64,000 bases of DNA from JAGVSR01 sp963825555 (GCA_963825555.1 CAWGTZ010000027.1:1-64000), one strand, 5' to 3'; positions 18,372 through 27,636 are shown, counted from the first letter of the stretch. Numbers and translations: made by a program. The notes: generated by a model from the sequence alone, not told the origin.

Positions 18372-19439
18372 ATGCGCAAACCAAATTCCGGTCAACGCCC
18401 TGGACGATCTGGACGCCCTGGACAACCTGGCCCCAAGCGGACGGGGGGAAAGTCCAAGCAGGGTGCACCCCGCGGCCCCGAACGTCCGAGACCTGCGCGC
18501 TCTGGGGGGAAACATCCCGAAGGCGGACGATCCACCGATGAGCGCAAGCCCGCGCGGGCAGGCAGGGCGCCCAGGGGCAAACCGGCTCCGGCGGCTTCGC
18601 CTGCTCCGGCCCAGGCCGCTCGTGCCGAGCCCATGTGGATCGCAAAGGCGATCGCGCGGGCAGGGCTGTGCTCGCGCCGCGAGGCGGTGCGGTGGGTCGC
18701 GGAAGGGCGCGTCAGCGTGAACGGCAAGGTGCTGACGACGCCGGCTTATGAAGTTGCCCCGGGCGATACGGTGCTCGTCGATGGTCGTGCGCTGCCGGCC
18801 GCTGAGACCGCGCGGCTCTGGCGTTACCACAAGCCCAAGGGGCTGGTGACCACGCACCGCGATCCGCAGGGCCGGCCAACCGTGTTCGAAAAGCTGCCGC
18901 CGGAGATGCCGCGGGTCATTTCCGTCGGGCGGCTGGACTACAACACCGAGGGGCTGCTTCTGCTGACGAACGACGGCGCGCTGGCGCGTCATCTGGAACT
19001 GCCGGCGACGGGCTGGCTGCGGCGCTATCGCGTCCGTGCACGGGGCCGGGTGACGCAGGCCGATCTCGACAAGCTGAAGGATGGCGCGGAAATAGAGGGT
19101 GTGCGCTACGGGCCCATCGAGGCGACGATCGACAGCGTCCAAGGCGCCAACTCATGGCTCACCGTTGGCATCCGTGAGGGCAAGAACCGGGAAGTTCGCA
19201 AGGTGATGGCCTTCCTCGGTCTCGATGTGTCCCGCCTCATCCGCATTTCGTTCGGGCCGTTCGAGCTGGGGGATTTGACGCCAGGGGCGGTCGATGCAGT
19301 GCGGCGAAGGCATCTAGCCGAGCAGTTGGGCACGAAGGTTGCCGGTGAATTCGGCCTTACCGAGACGGCGGAGGCGCGCAAGGAGCGCCACGCGCGCGGG
19401 AAAGGCAAGGCGGCCACCGGGGAAGGGGACAATTCGTGA
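18372..19439 (+). CDS. rluB: Ribosomal large-subunit pseudouridine synthase (RluB/RsuA family)
   Basis: A 355-residue protein from the ATG at 18372. An in-frame ATG at 18315 exists but leaves only two bases to the divergent tadA start. The first 85 residues are low-complexity basic (Arg/Gly/Pro/Lys), as in many alphaproteobacterial RluB proteins, and probably contact rRNA. An S4 domain follows (IAKAIARAGLCSRREA), then the RsuA catalytic core with the aspartate at about residue 189 in VGRLDYNTEGLLLLTNDG. It should modify U2605-type sites in 23S rRNA, but RsuA/RluE/RluF specificity cannot be excluded. Its stop overlaps the rsmD start (GTGA), implying translational coupling. Confidence 0.85.
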   Translation: MRKPNSGQRPGRSGRPGQPGPKRTGGKSKQGAPRGPERPRPARSGGKHPEGGRSTDERKPARAGRAPRGKPAPAASPAPAQAARAEPMWIAKAIARAGLCSRREAVRWVAEGRVSVNGKVLTTPAYEVAPGDTVLVDGRALPAAETARLWRYHKPKGLVTTHRDPQGRPTVFEKLPPEMPRVISVGRLDYNTEGLLLLTNDGALARHLELPATGWLRRYRVRARGRVTQADLDKLKDGAEIEGVRYGPIEATIDSVQGANSWLTVGIREGKNREVRKVMAFLGLDVSRLIRISFGPFELGDLTPGAVDAVRRRHLAEQLGTKVAGEFGLTETAEARKERHARGKGKAATGEGDNS

Positions 19440-19999
19440 GAATCGTCGGCGGCCGGTTCCGCGGGCGCGCTATTGCGAGCCCCGAGCACGAGGGCCTTCG
19501 GCCGACGTCGGACCGTGTGCGCGAGAGTGTGTTCAACATTCTCCTGCACGGGATCGATGGCCTCGAGATCGACGGCGCGCGCGTGATCGATCTCTTCGCC
19601 GGAACAGGTGCGTTGGGCCTCGAAGCGATCTCGCGCGGGGCATCCTATTGCCTGTTCGTGGAGGAGGGTGCGGAGGCCCGCGGGCTGATCCGCCAGAATG
19701 TCGAGGCGTTCGGGCTCACCGGCATCACGCGCCTCTTTCGGCGCGATGCGACCGACTTGGGCCCGGTCGCACCGATGCAGCCATTCGCCCTCGCGTTTCT
19801 CGATCCGCCCTACGGAAAAGGTCTCGGCGAGAAGGCTATCGCCTCGCTGCGCGACGGCAAGTGGCTCGTGCCCGGTGCAATCGTGGTGTGGGAGGATCGG
19901 GCATCGAGCGCGCTTGAGTGGCCCGAAGGGTTCCGCGAGATTGACCGGAGGACCTGGGGCGACACGCAGGTTGCTTTCGGGCGTTTTGAAGCGGTCTAG
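19436..19999 (+). CDS. rsmD: 16S rRNA (guanine-966 N2) methyltransferase RsmD
   Basis: A 187-residue methyltransferase with the RsmD start MRIVGGRFRGRAI, the PTSDRVRESVFNIL segment, SAM motif I VIDLFAGTGALGLEA and the catalytic motif LDPPYGKG (the family's N/D-PPY). It methylates G966 of 16S rRNA during 30S assembly. The GTG start overlaps the rluB stop by four bases, so the two modification enzymes are co-translated. The stop codon directly abuts the stop of the convergent bactofilin gene with no intergenic base. Confidence 0.9.
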   Translation: MRIVGGRFRGRAIASPEHEGLRPTSDRVRESVFNILLHGIDGLEIDGARVIDLFAGTGALGLEAISRGASYCLFVEEGAEARGLIRQNVEAFGLTGITRLFRRDATDLGPVAPMQPFALAFLDPPYGKGLGEKAIASLRDGKWLVPGAIVVWEDRASSALEWPEGFREIDRRTWGDTQVAFGRFEAV

Positions 20000-20401
20000 T
20001 CAGACTGCGCGCAGATCGCGCCCAACGGACACGGGAAATCTGGCGATCGGATTTGCGGCACGAGCCTCCAGCGCCAGCAATTCCTGCGGAAACGGCATGC
20101 GTGTCGAGCGCAGGGCCGCGCCCATTAGCGATGCGTTTGGATGAAGCGAGAGAACGTGGTGGTGAACGTCACCTTCGATGAACGCGCCATCCATGAGGTG
20201 TACGATTCCGGCGTGCACGGTGCCAACGATCTGACCTTCAACGTAGAGTTCGCGCGTCGTGATGTTGCCGAGCACGTATCCGTCTCGGCCGATGTCGAGA
20301 CGTGAGCAGAGAATGTCGCCTTCGAACCAGGTGTCGAGCTGTACGCGTCCCGCGGCGATGAACGAGCCGCGCATGACGCATGAGGTGTCGATCTTGAGCA
20401 T
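20000..20401 (-). CDS. Bactofilin (DUF583 polymer-forming protein), short form
   Basis: A 133-residue protein dominated by the beta-helical bactofilin repeat pattern: GSFIAAGRVQLDTWFEGDI, DGYVLGNITTRELYVEGQIVGTV, AFIEGDVHHHVLSLHPNASLMG. Bactofilins self-assemble into filaments at the membrane and position cell-wall or polysaccharide enzymes. This one lacks the usual N-terminal proline-rich tail and starts almost at the repeat. The HHH in the third turn is unusual. It stands tail-to-tail with rsmD without any gap. A second, more typical bactofilin is at 52.1-52.6 kb. Confidence 0.75.
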   Translation of the reverse strand: MLKIDTSCVMRGSFIAAGRVQLDTWFEGDILCSRLDIGRDGYVLGNITTRELYVEGQIVGTVHAGIVHLMDGAFIEGDVHHHVLSLHPNASLMGAALRSTRMPFPQELLALEARAANPIARFPVSVGRDLRAV

Positions 20402-20507
20402 ATCCGTTACGCATCACTGAAGGGCGCCCGCCCGCATTGAATTGAGCGCACATCGATGGTGGAAATTGGGCGATCCATAGCGGTTTCTTATGCTCACCAA
20501 GGCGCAT

Positions 20508-22322
20508 TCAGCGCCGACCGAAGAGCCGCTCGATGTCGGAGAGTTTCAATTCCACATAGGTCGGGCGGCCGTGATTGCACTGGCCCGAATAGGGTGTCGC
20601 TTCCATCTCGCGCAAGAGTGCGTTCATCTCCTCGGGTGCCAGCCTCCGCCCCGCGCGCACGCTGCCATGACAGGCCATGCGAGAGCAGATCGCCTCCAGA
20701 CGATCGCGCAATGAGAAGCCCTGACCCTCCGACAGGATCTCTGCGGCGAGATCCTTTACGAGTCCGCCGACATCCGTGTCGCCCAGGAGTGCGGGCACTT
20801 CGCGCACCGCGACTGCGCCCTGCCCGAACGGCTCGAGCACTAGCCCGAGTTCGGCCAGTTCCGCTTCACGCTCAGCCAGAACCTGCGCCTCGTCATCGCC
20901 AACCTCGACGATGGCGGGGATGAGCAGGCCCTGCCGCGCGACGCCGCCGTTGGCGAGCATGGCCTTCATGCGCTCGTAGACGAGACGCTCGTGGGCTGCG
21001 TGCTGGTCCACGATCACGACGGAGTTTCTCGTTTGTGAGACAATGTACGTCTCGTGCAATTGCGCTCGTGCAGCACCGAGCGGCCGGTCGAGCAGGTCCG
21101 GTGCCAAAGGAACATCATGAGCGCGGGTATCCGCGCTGGGGGTCTCGAAATTGACAAAGGGCGCCTGCATCGCTTCGGCGAGCCCCGGCGTGATGTGGCG
21201 CGCTGCCGAACGGTCCGCGCTGCCTGCGGCGCCATGGGCCGCGGGCTGCGGCGGAATCGGGCCGGTTTCCACAGAGCGCGCGAGTGTTTCGAGCGTCAGC
21301 CCTCCGCCGCGCACGCTCGCCCGGTGCCCGGCCGCTTCCAGGGCATGCTGGATGGCACCGATCATAAGCCCACGCACACGCCCGCCATCGCGGAAGCGCA
21401 CCTCTGCCTTGGTCGGATGCACGTTCACGTCCACGTCTGTCGGATCGAGGGTGATGAACAGGGCGAGCAACGGATGACGGCCCTTCGGGATCAGATCCCC
21501 GTAGGCAGCGCGGACCGCGCCCACGAGCACCTTGTCGCGGACGGGACGCCCGTTGACGAACAGGAACTGTTGGCCGGCATCGGGACGATGAAGTGTCGGC
21601 AGGCCCGCGTAGCCCGCGATGCGCACGCCGTCACGCTCGCCGGCAATTGCCAGTGCATCGGCCATGAATTCGCGGCCCATGATGCGGCCAAGACGTTGCA
21701 GAAGACCCTCGGCGGTCGCCTCACACCGCGGCAGGCGCACGCCCATCCGCTCGCCGGTCGTCAGTGAGAAGCCGACTTCCGGGTGCGCCATTGCGAGCCG
21801 CTTCACGACCTCAGACGTCGCCATGTTCTCGGCGCGCTCCGACTTGAGAAATTTGAGGCGCGCCGGCGTTGCGGAGAAGAGTTCGCGCACTTCGACGCGC
21901 GTGCCGGGATTGAGTGCGGCAGGCTTGAGACCGCTCTTTTGACCTCGCTCCACGATGATCTCGAAGCCGTCACGGCATGGCGGCGGACGCGATGCGATGG
22001 AGAGCAGGGCCACGGAGCCTATCGACGGCAGGGCCTCGCCGCGAAAGCCCAGGGTGCGGATGTCGAACAGGTCGTCTTCGCGCAGTTTGGAGGTGGCGTG
22101 CCGTTCCACCGCGAGGAGGAGATCATCGGACGGCATACCGCAGCCGTCATCCGTAACGCGGATAAGGGAGAGGCCGCCGCCCGCCGTCACGATCTCGACC
22201 TCGCGTGCGCCGGCGTCGATGGCGTTCTCGACGAGTTCCTTCACCACGCTCGCGGGGCGCTCGATCACCTCGCCTGCGGCGATACGGTTCACGGTTTCGG
22301 GCTTCAACTGGCGGATGGCCAC
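20508..22322 (-). CDS. mutL: DNA mismatch repair protein MutL
   Basis: The GTG at 22322 is chosen because GGAGGAG lies eight bases upstream and the product then starts at the family's VAIRQLKPETVNRIAAGEVIE. The 604-residue chain has the GHKL ATPase motifs: NAIDAG, DDGCGM, TLGFRGEAL and GTRVEVRELF. A flexible middle (about residues 330-410) precedes the C-terminal dimerisation domain containing VIVDQHAAHERLVYE and a final CSRMACHGSVRAGRRL and GQCNHGRPT. The CPHGRP-like GQCNHGRPT end suggests an endonuclease-type C-terminus. It acts with MutS in mismatch repair. It lies downstream of pgi on the same strand with an 88-bp gap. Confidence 0.93.
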   Translation of the reverse strand: MAIRQLKPETVNRIAAGEVIERPASVVKELVENAIDAGAREVEIVTAGGGLSLIRVTDDGCGMPSDDLLLAVERHATSKLREDDLFDIRTLGFRGEALPSIGSVALLSIASRPPPCRDGFEIIVERGQKSGLKPAALNPGTRVEVRELFSATPARLKFLKSERAENMATSEVVKRLAMAHPEVGFSLTTGERMGVRLPRCEATAEGLLQRLGRIMGREFMADALAIAGERDGVRIAGYAGLPTLHRPDAGQQFLFVNGRPVRDKVLVGAVRAAYGDLIPKGRHPLLALFITLDPTDVDVNVHPTKAEVRFRDGGRVRGLMIGAIQHALEAAGHRASVRGGGLTLETLARSVETGPIPPQPAAHGAAGSADRSAARHITPGLAEAMQAPFVNFETPSADTRAHDVPLAPDLLDRPLGAARAQLHETYIVSQTRNSVVIVDQHAAHERLVYERMKAMLANGGVARQGLLIPAIVEVGDDEAQVLAEREAELAELGLVLEPFGQGAVAVREVPALLGDTDVGGLVKDLAAEILSEGQGFSLRDRLEAICSRMACHGSVRAGRRLAPEEMNALLREMEATPYSGQCNHGRPTYVELKLSDIERLFGRR

Positions 22323-22410
22323 GGGACGAATCTCCTCCACCCATCTGATTAGCGCAGGTTGGCAGGGAACGTCACCTTCCAGAGGCACCGCTTCAACAGC
22401 AGCGCCGTGC

Positions 22411-23760
22411 TCAGTGCTCTGAAGCCAAGCGGTTGCGGGTGAGGACCTTGGCAAGCTCCACGGCCGGCTGGTCGAACGGATCGAGGTTCAACAGCCGTCC
22501 GGCGACGATCGTTTCGAGCATGAAGTGCATGAGGATGGCGCCGGCAGCGTGGTCATCGAGGCCTGGAAGATCGATCGTGCGCACGGGACGGCCAGCCTTC
22601 ACGAGCGCTTCGGCTACCGCATGGGCCTGGGCATCGACAACATCCCCGATGGTCCGGCCGCCCATGAATTTGAGGCCCACCGTGGCCGCCATGCCTGGAT
22701 TGATGCTTGGACCCACCTCACGCGTCGGCGTGCGCACGATGGTAAGTGCGATCTCGCGCGGACCGTCCATGAACAGCTGCAGCTGGCTGTGCTGGTCGAC
22801 GGGGCCGAGCGCGGCGATGGGCATGGTGCCTTCGCCGCCCTTGCCCAGGCTTTCAGCCCACAGCTGCACGAACCATTCCGAGAACTTTCCGAGGCGGTCG
22901 GAATAGGGCATCAGCACGAGCGAGCGGATACCACGCGCCTTGGCGAGCGCCACCATCGTCGCAGCCCCCGCGGCGAAGGGAACCTCGGCGGCCGGCAGGC
23001 CTGCGAGAAGCGGTTCCAGAGCAGCGCGGGCGCCGGCCCGGATCGCCCGCGCATCGAGCCCGCGCGCCATGGCGGGAAGAAGGCCCACGTTCGTGAGACA
23101 GGAGAAGCGTCCGCCGATGCCGGTGTGGTGTTCCAGAAGTGGAATGCCGTGCGCCTCGAACAGCGTGCGCAGACCGTTCAGGCTGCCGGGCTTGCTGGGC
23201 TCCGTGATGCCGAGAAAAAGCTCCGGGATGCGCGAGGAAAGCCCCGCAGCCTTGACGGCGGAAAGCGTCACGATGGCCTGCGCCAGGGTCTCGGTGGTTC
23301 CGCCGGACTTGGAGGTGACGACGAACCGCGTCGCCGGAAAATCGGTGCTGTTCAGGAGCGCAGCGAGCGTGCTGCCGTCCAGGTTGTCGTAGAAGCGCAG
23401 GCGCGGGCGCATATGGGCCCTGCGCGCGGCTGTGAAGGGAATGCCCCAGCCCGCAATCTGCGCCAGCGTCTGTCCGCCCAGGCCGGACCCCCCAGTGCCG
23501 AAAAAGACAATCGTTTGCGCGCCTGCCGAGAGTTTCGCCAGTGCCGTTTCCGCAGCGTCAAGATCAGCCGTCTCCTCGCAGATCTTGAGCAGCGGCAGTG
23601 CGCCCGTTTCGTAGTCCTTGCGCAGCCCGTCGAGTGCAGGTTCGGCCTTGGCGAGCCACATCTTCAGCTCGGCCTGCGTCAGTCCATGGGAACCGATGGC
23701 GACATCGAGGCACCCCGCCAAGTCCTGAACAAAGTGCGATTTGTGCGTCACCGCTTGCAT
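22411..23760 (-). CDS. pgi: Glucose-6-phosphate isomerase
   Basis: A 449-residue isomerase interconverting glucose-6-phosphate and fructose-6-phosphate. The sugar-phosphate binding segments are visible: FFGTGGSGLGGQ, VTSKSGGTTETL, and PYSDRLGKFSEWFVQLWAESLGK with the catalytic-region glutamate and lysine. It is shorter than E. coli Pgi and of the bacterial type with a compact C-terminus (AGAILMHFMLETIVAGRLL). The ATG at 23760 follows a long out-of-family leader, so it is preferred over upstream in-frame starts. Its flux into fructose-6-phosphate could feed sugar nucleotides for the polysaccharide locus, though that is only inferred. Confidence 0.88.
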   Translation of the reverse strand: MQAVTHKSHFVQDLAGCLDVAIGSHGLTQAELKMWLAKAEPALDGLRKDYETGALPLLKICEETADLDAAETALAKLSAGAQTIVFFGTGGSGLGGQTLAQIAGWGIPFTAARRAHMRPRLRFYDNLDGSTLAALLNSTDFPATRFVVTSKSGGTTETLAQAIVTLSAVKAAGLSSRIPELFLGITEPSKPGSLNGLRTLFEAHGIPLLEHHTGIGGRFSCLTNVGLLPAMARGLDARAIRAGARAALEPLLAGLPAAEVPFAAGAATMVALAKARGIRSLVLMPYSDRLGKFSEWFVQLWAESLGKGGEGTMPIAALGPVDQHSQLQLFMDGPREIALTIVRTPTREVGPSINPGMAATVGLKFMGGRTIGDVVDAQAHAVAEALVKAGRPVRTIDLPGLDDHAAGAILMHFMLETIVAGRLLNLDPFDQPAVELAKVLTRNRLASEH

Positions 23761-23930
23761 CTCATCCGTATCGTGATTGTCCTCGGGTAGCCGTTTTCCC
23801 CCGTGCCGCCAAGTGGGCGGGGGGCACAAGGCTTAACAAATGCGAAGAAAAAAGGGTGGTTTGGTCTCAAAACCTGACCGTTGCGCTCTGCGGGGGTACC
23901 AAACAAACGCTCCCTTCCATTCTCGATTTT

Positions 23931-24647
23931 TCAGCCAAGGTGCTGGGCCGCCTCGATGATGCGCAGGATTTCCGCCGGCGGTACATCGGCGGGAAGGCGG
24001 TTGAAATCAGCGCTCCTGTCCAGCGCCTGCTCGAGGCGGCGATGAAAGGCCTCGCGGTCGATCTCCACCGTACCGAACTGCTTGAGATGATCGGTGACGA
24101 ACTGGGTGTCGAGCAGACGAAAGCCGCCGTAGATCAGGCGGGCGGCAAGATGCACAAGCGCAATCTTCGAAGCGTCGCGTTCGTAGGAAAACATGCTCTC
24201 GCCGAAGAAAGCGCCCTCCAGCGCCACCCCGTAGAGCCCGCCCACGAGCCGGTTGCCATTCCAGACCTCCACCGTATGGCAGTGGCCGAGCCTGAACAGC
24301 TCCCGGTACAGTGACCGGATGCGGCTATTGATCCAGGTCGAATGCCGGCCGGCTCGCTCGCTCGCGCAGCCGTCGATGACACCCTCGTAGTCGGTATCGA
24401 TGCGCACGACGAGGGGTGTGGTGCGGATCGTGCGCTGGAGGCGCTTGGGAACGTGGATGCCGTGGAGAGGCAGGACACCGCGATGCTGCGGCTCGATCCA
24501 GTAAAGGGCGGGATCATCTGCGCTTTCGGCCATCGGAAAGATCCCGCACGCATAGGCCTTTAGCAGAACCTGCGGAGTGATCTCGATCAGGATGTCGTCG
24601 CGCGACGTCAACGTGGCCCTCGGACGGTTAGAACTTCCGAATGCCAA
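23931..24647 (-). CDS. aat: Leucyl/phenylalanyl-tRNA--protein transferase
   Basis: A 238-residue enzyme that adds Leu or Phe to N-terminal Arg/Lys of proteins, marking them for ClpS/ClpAP. Family motifs are YACGIFPMAE near the N-terminus, YWIEPQHRGVLPL, WINSRIRSLY, VWNGNRLVGGLYGV, ALEGAFFGESMFS and LLDTQFVTDHL. It lies downstream of accC in the conserved alphaproteobacterial accB-accC-aat arrangement, here separated from accC by an inserted FkbM methyltransferase gene. Confidence 0.93.
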   Translation of the reverse strand: MAFGSSNRPRATLTSRDDILIEITPQVLLKAYACGIFPMAESADDPALYWIEPQHRGVLPLHGIHVPKRLQRTIRTTPLVVRIDTDYEGVIDGCASERAGRHSTWINSRIRSLYRELFRLGHCHTVEVWNGNRLVGGLYGVALEGAFFGESMFSYERDASKIALVHLAARLIYGGFRLLDTQFVTDHLKQFGTVEIDREAFHRRLEQALDRSADFNRLPADVPPAEILRIIEAAQHLG

Positions 24648-24743
24648 TCTTAGTCCGCAATGAAGAAAAGTGCGAGCCGGCCAGACCCTGCATCCTGCGG
24701 GGTGGGGTTTCTAACCGCGCCACAGTGGCGCAAATGCCATGCC

Positions 24744-25616
24744 TCAGGCGCCTTGCCGGACCAGAATGCCATTGTGACGCATCGCGCCCGTCTGCGCGTA
24801 TCCTGCGGCTTTCAGGATACCGAGGAGATCGCTTTCCCAGCTCGATGCGCTCTCCTCGAGAATGATGGCCTTGGGGTGCAGTTCGGGGGGCGTGCTCTCC
24901 AGATAGGGAATGAGCACGCGGTCCTCGTAGCCCTCAACGTCGATCTTGATGGCATCGACGTGGTCGAGACCCGCCTCCGCCACGATCCCGGCCAGCGTAC
25001 GCACCGGAACCTTGAGGATGGTCTTGCCGCCGCGTGCCTCTCGGTCGAGGCGCAGGGAAGATCCGCCCATGTTGGCTTCTTCGAGCGCGAATTCCATCTC
25101 GCCGTCCTGATCGCCGATGGCGGCCCTCACGACCTGGATATTCTGAAGGCCGTTGGCCGCCATGTTGAAGGCGAGGCGCTTGAGGACGATTTCGTTGGGA
25201 TCGATGGCGATCACGCGCGCGTCCGGTCCTGCGTTGCGCGCAACGAATACGGAGTACGCACCGACATTGCTGCCCACGTCCAGGAATGTGAACCTCGGGT
25301 GGATGCGCGACTTGAGAAACGCCAGTTCGATAGGGTCGAAAAACTGCGGGGTGACGATGAGGCGCTTTTCGCAGGCGTTGTTGCCTGCGTGCAGACGCAT
25401 GCGTTGCCCAAGGACCTCTAAATCGAGCGGGTCCTTGCGCATGCGCCGCATGGCGGAGCGGATGAAGGATGCCGTCCGCTTGCCCAGGCGGTTGGGCGGC
25501 AGGCGGCGGCCGATGCCGATAAGCCGGGCCTGAAACGGTGTCGGCTGGAAAGTGCCGAAAGGAGGATCTCGGTCGTCCAAGAACGTTTCCTCATGTGCGG
25601 CGGAAGCGGTTGTCAT
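24744..25616 (-). CDS. FkbM-family methyltransferase
   Basis: A 290-residue protein with the FkbM SAM fold: TFLDVGSNVGAYSVF (motif I, about residues 110-124), ARVIAIDPNEIVLKRL, VVRAAIGDQDGEM and the diagnostic DHVDAIKIDVEGYEDRVL, ending with LHPKAIILE. FkbM enzymes O-methylate sugars or polyketides. Here it may act on a surface glycan, but the gene is far from the polysaccharide locus and embedded between accC and aat. Spacing is 21 bp to accC and 96 bp to aat, so it is probably in that transcript. The first 80 residues are basic and poorly conserved. Confidence 0.75.
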   Translation of the reverse strand: MTTASAAHEETFLDDRDPPFGTFQPTPFQARLIGIGRRLPPNRLGKRTASFIRSAMRRMRKDPLDLEVLGQRMRLHAGNNACEKRLIVTPQFFDPIELAFLKSRIHPRFTFLDVGSNVGAYSVFVARNAGPDARVIAIDPNEIVLKRLAFNMAANGLQNIQVVRAAIGDQDGEMEFALEEANMGGSSLRLDREARGGKTILKVPVRTLAGIVAEAGLDHVDAIKIDVEGYEDRVLIPYLESTPPELHPKAIILEESASSWESDLLGILKAAGYAQTGAMRHNGILVRQGA

Positions 25617-25637
25617 CCGAACTGGCCGCGACCCACC

Positions 25638-26978
25638 TCAGCTCTTGCCGAGATACTTTTCCAGCCAGTGGATGTCGTACATGCCGTTGACCACGTCCGG
25701 GTGGCGGACGAGTTCGTGGAAGAGCGGGATCGTCGTGTCGATGCCGTCGATGACGAACTCCGACAGGGCTCGCTTCAGGCGCATCATGCACTCGTTACGT
25801 GTCTTGCCATGCACGATGAGCTTGCCGATGAGGCTGTCGTAGTAGGGCGGGATGCGATAGCCCTGGTAAGCGCCACTGTCGACGCGCACGCCAAGGCCGC
25901 CCGGCGGATGCCAGTAGGTGATCTGGCCCGGCGAGGGACGGAACGTGCGTGGGTTCTCCGCATTGATGCGGCACTCGATGGCGTGGCCCGAGAGAACGAT
26001 GTCCTCCTGGCGGAACGAGAGCCCGGCGCCGGAGGCAACGCGGATCTGCTCCAGCACGAGGTCGATGCCGGTGATGGCTTCCGTCACCGGATGCTCCACC
26101 TGGATACGGGTGTTCATCTCGATGAAGTAGAACTCGCCGTCCTCGTAGAGGAACTCCACGGTGCCGGCGCCGCGGTACTTGATATCGCGCATGGCCTTGG
26201 CGACCGTGTTGCCTATGCGGGCGCGCGACTCGGCATTGATCGCCGGCGAAGGGGCTTCCTCGAAAACCTTCTGGTGGCGGCGCTGGATTGAGCAGTCGCG
26301 CTCGCCCAGATGCACCGCGTTGCCCTGGCCGTCACCGAAGACCTGGATCTCGATATGGCGCGGCCTGGTCAGGTATTTTTCGATGTAGACGCTGTCGTTG
26401 CCGAATGCGGCCTTGGCTTCCGCGCGTGCGGTCGAGAAGGCGACAGGCAGATCTTCCGGGGTGTGGGCAACTTTCATGCCGCGGCCGCCACCGCCGGCGG
26501 TGGCCTTGATCAGCACGGGGAACCCCATGCCTTTGGCGATCTTCATCGCGTCCGTTTCATTCTTCACGGCGCCATCGGAGCCGGGCACGACGGGAATGCC
26601 AAGCCGCTTGGCCGTCTCCTTGGCTTCAATCTTGTCGCCCATGATCCGGATATGTTCGGACGTCGGGCCGATGAAGGTGATGTTGTGCTCTTCCAGGATC
26701 TCGGCGAAGCGGGCGTTCTCCGACAGGAAGCCGTAGCCGGGATGCACCGCATCCGCGCCGGTGATTTCGCAGGCTGCGAGCAGGCGCGGAATGTTGAGGT
26801 AGCTGTCGGAGGATGTGGGCGGGCCGATGCAGACGCTCTCGTCCGCGAGACGGACGTGCATGGCGTCGGCGTCGGCGGTGGAATGGACGGCAACGGTGGC
26901 AATACCGAGTTCCTTGCATGCGCGCTGGATGCGCAGTGCAATCTCACCCCGGTTTGCGATCAGGACTTTGTCGAACAT
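25638..26978 (-). CDS. accC: Acetyl-CoA carboxylase biotin carboxylase subunit
   Basis: A 446-residue ATP-grasp enzyme that carboxylates biotin on BCCP in the first step of fatty-acid synthesis. It starts MFDKVLIANRGEIALRI and shows VHPGYGFLSEN, the glycine-rich loop KATAGGGGRGMKV, HLGERDCSIQRRHQKVFEEAP, and the catalytic EFYFIEMNTRIQVEHPVTE with the conserved Glu and Arg. Seven in-frame residues upstream (from 26999) are not conserved. It lies 86 bp downstream of accB on the same strand. Confidence 0.95.
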   Translation of the reverse strand: MFDKVLIANRGEIALRIQRACKELGIATVAVHSTADADAMHVRLADESVCIGPPTSSDSYLNIPRLLAACEITGADAVHPGYGFLSENARFAEILEEHNITFIGPTSEHIRIMGDKIEAKETAKRLGIPVVPGSDGAVKNETDAMKIAKGMGFPVLIKATAGGGGRGMKVAHTPEDLPVAFSTARAEAKAAFGNDSVYIEKYLTRPRHIEIQVFGDGQGNAVHLGERDCSIQRRHQKVFEEAPSPAINAESRARIGNTVAKAMRDIKYRGAGTVEFLYEDGEFYFIEMNTRIQVEHPVTEAITGIDLVLEQIRVASGAGLSFRQEDIVLSGHAIECRINAENPRTFRPSPGQITYWHPPGGLGVRVDSGAYQGYRIPPYYDSLIGKLIVHGKTRNECMMRLKRALSEFVIDGIDTTIPLFHELVRHPDVVNGMYDIHWLEKYLGKS

Positions 26979-27064
26979 GTTTCTCGCGGCAACTGGCATC
27001 CGACAGCCGGCAACAGGGGCGCAGACGTCCCGGTTGCGAGAGGGCCGATGCCCGGTGCCCTCCC

Positions 27065-27547
27065 TTATTCGATGACCACGAGAACCTCGCCGAACTCAAC
27101 CGGCTGGCCGTTCTCGAAGAAGATCGCCGTCACCGTGCCGGAGCGCGGAGCGGGGATCTGGTTCATGGTCTTCATGGCCTCGATTATGAGGATCGTATCG
27201 CCCTGCTGGACACGGCTTCCGACCTCGATGAAGGGGGGCGCTGACGGTTCGGGCGAGCGATAAGCCGTGCCGACCATCGGCGATTTCAGGGCCCCGGGAT
27301 GTTTAGAGGGGTCGGCGCCGCCGGCATCAGGGCCTGCGGCGGCCGCCGGAGCGGCCTGTGCCGACAATGCGGCGGGCGGCGGGGCAACATGCGTCGCGGA
27401 GATCGTGAGCGACCGGGCGACGCGGACTTTCAGTCCATCTTTTTCGATTTCGATCTCGGAGAGCCCAGTCTCGTTCAGAAGCTCTGCCAGATCGCGGATG
27501 ATCTTCTGCTCCGGGCTCACACCCTCACCCTTGTCCTTACCGGTCAT
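27065..27547 (-). CDS. accB: Biotin carboxyl carrier protein of acetyl-CoA carboxylase
   Basis: A 160-residue carrier protein from the ATG at 27547, with AAGGTGG upstream. An alternative GTG at 27640 overlaps the aroQ stop (GTGA) and would add a 31-residue basic extension. The N-terminal helix (IIRDLAELLNETGLSEIEIEKDG) and an Ala/Pro-rich linker precede the biotinyl domain (SPMVGTAYRSPEPSAPPF, VQQGDTILIIEAMKTMNQI). The biotinylation lysine is in EAMKTMN, where the usual motif is EAMKMMN or EAMKLMN; the threonine is uncommon but tolerated in principle. The product should be biotinylated by BirA and serve AccC and AccAD. Confidence 0.92.
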   Translation of the reverse strand: MTGKDKGEGVSPEQKIIRDLAELLNETGLSEIEIEKDGLKVRVARSLTISATHVAPPPAALSAQAAPAAAAGPDAGGADPSKHPGALKSPMVGTAYRSPEPSAPPFIEVGSRVQQGDTILIIEAMKTMNQIPAPRSGTVTAIFFENGQPVEFGEVLVVIE

Positions 27548-27636
27548 GGTCCGTCCCACCTTGTTCGTCTTCCCCAACCGCGGCTTTTCCTTCCGCGGAG
27601 CCTTGCCCTGCTTACTCTTCTTGTTGCGCTTCGTGC

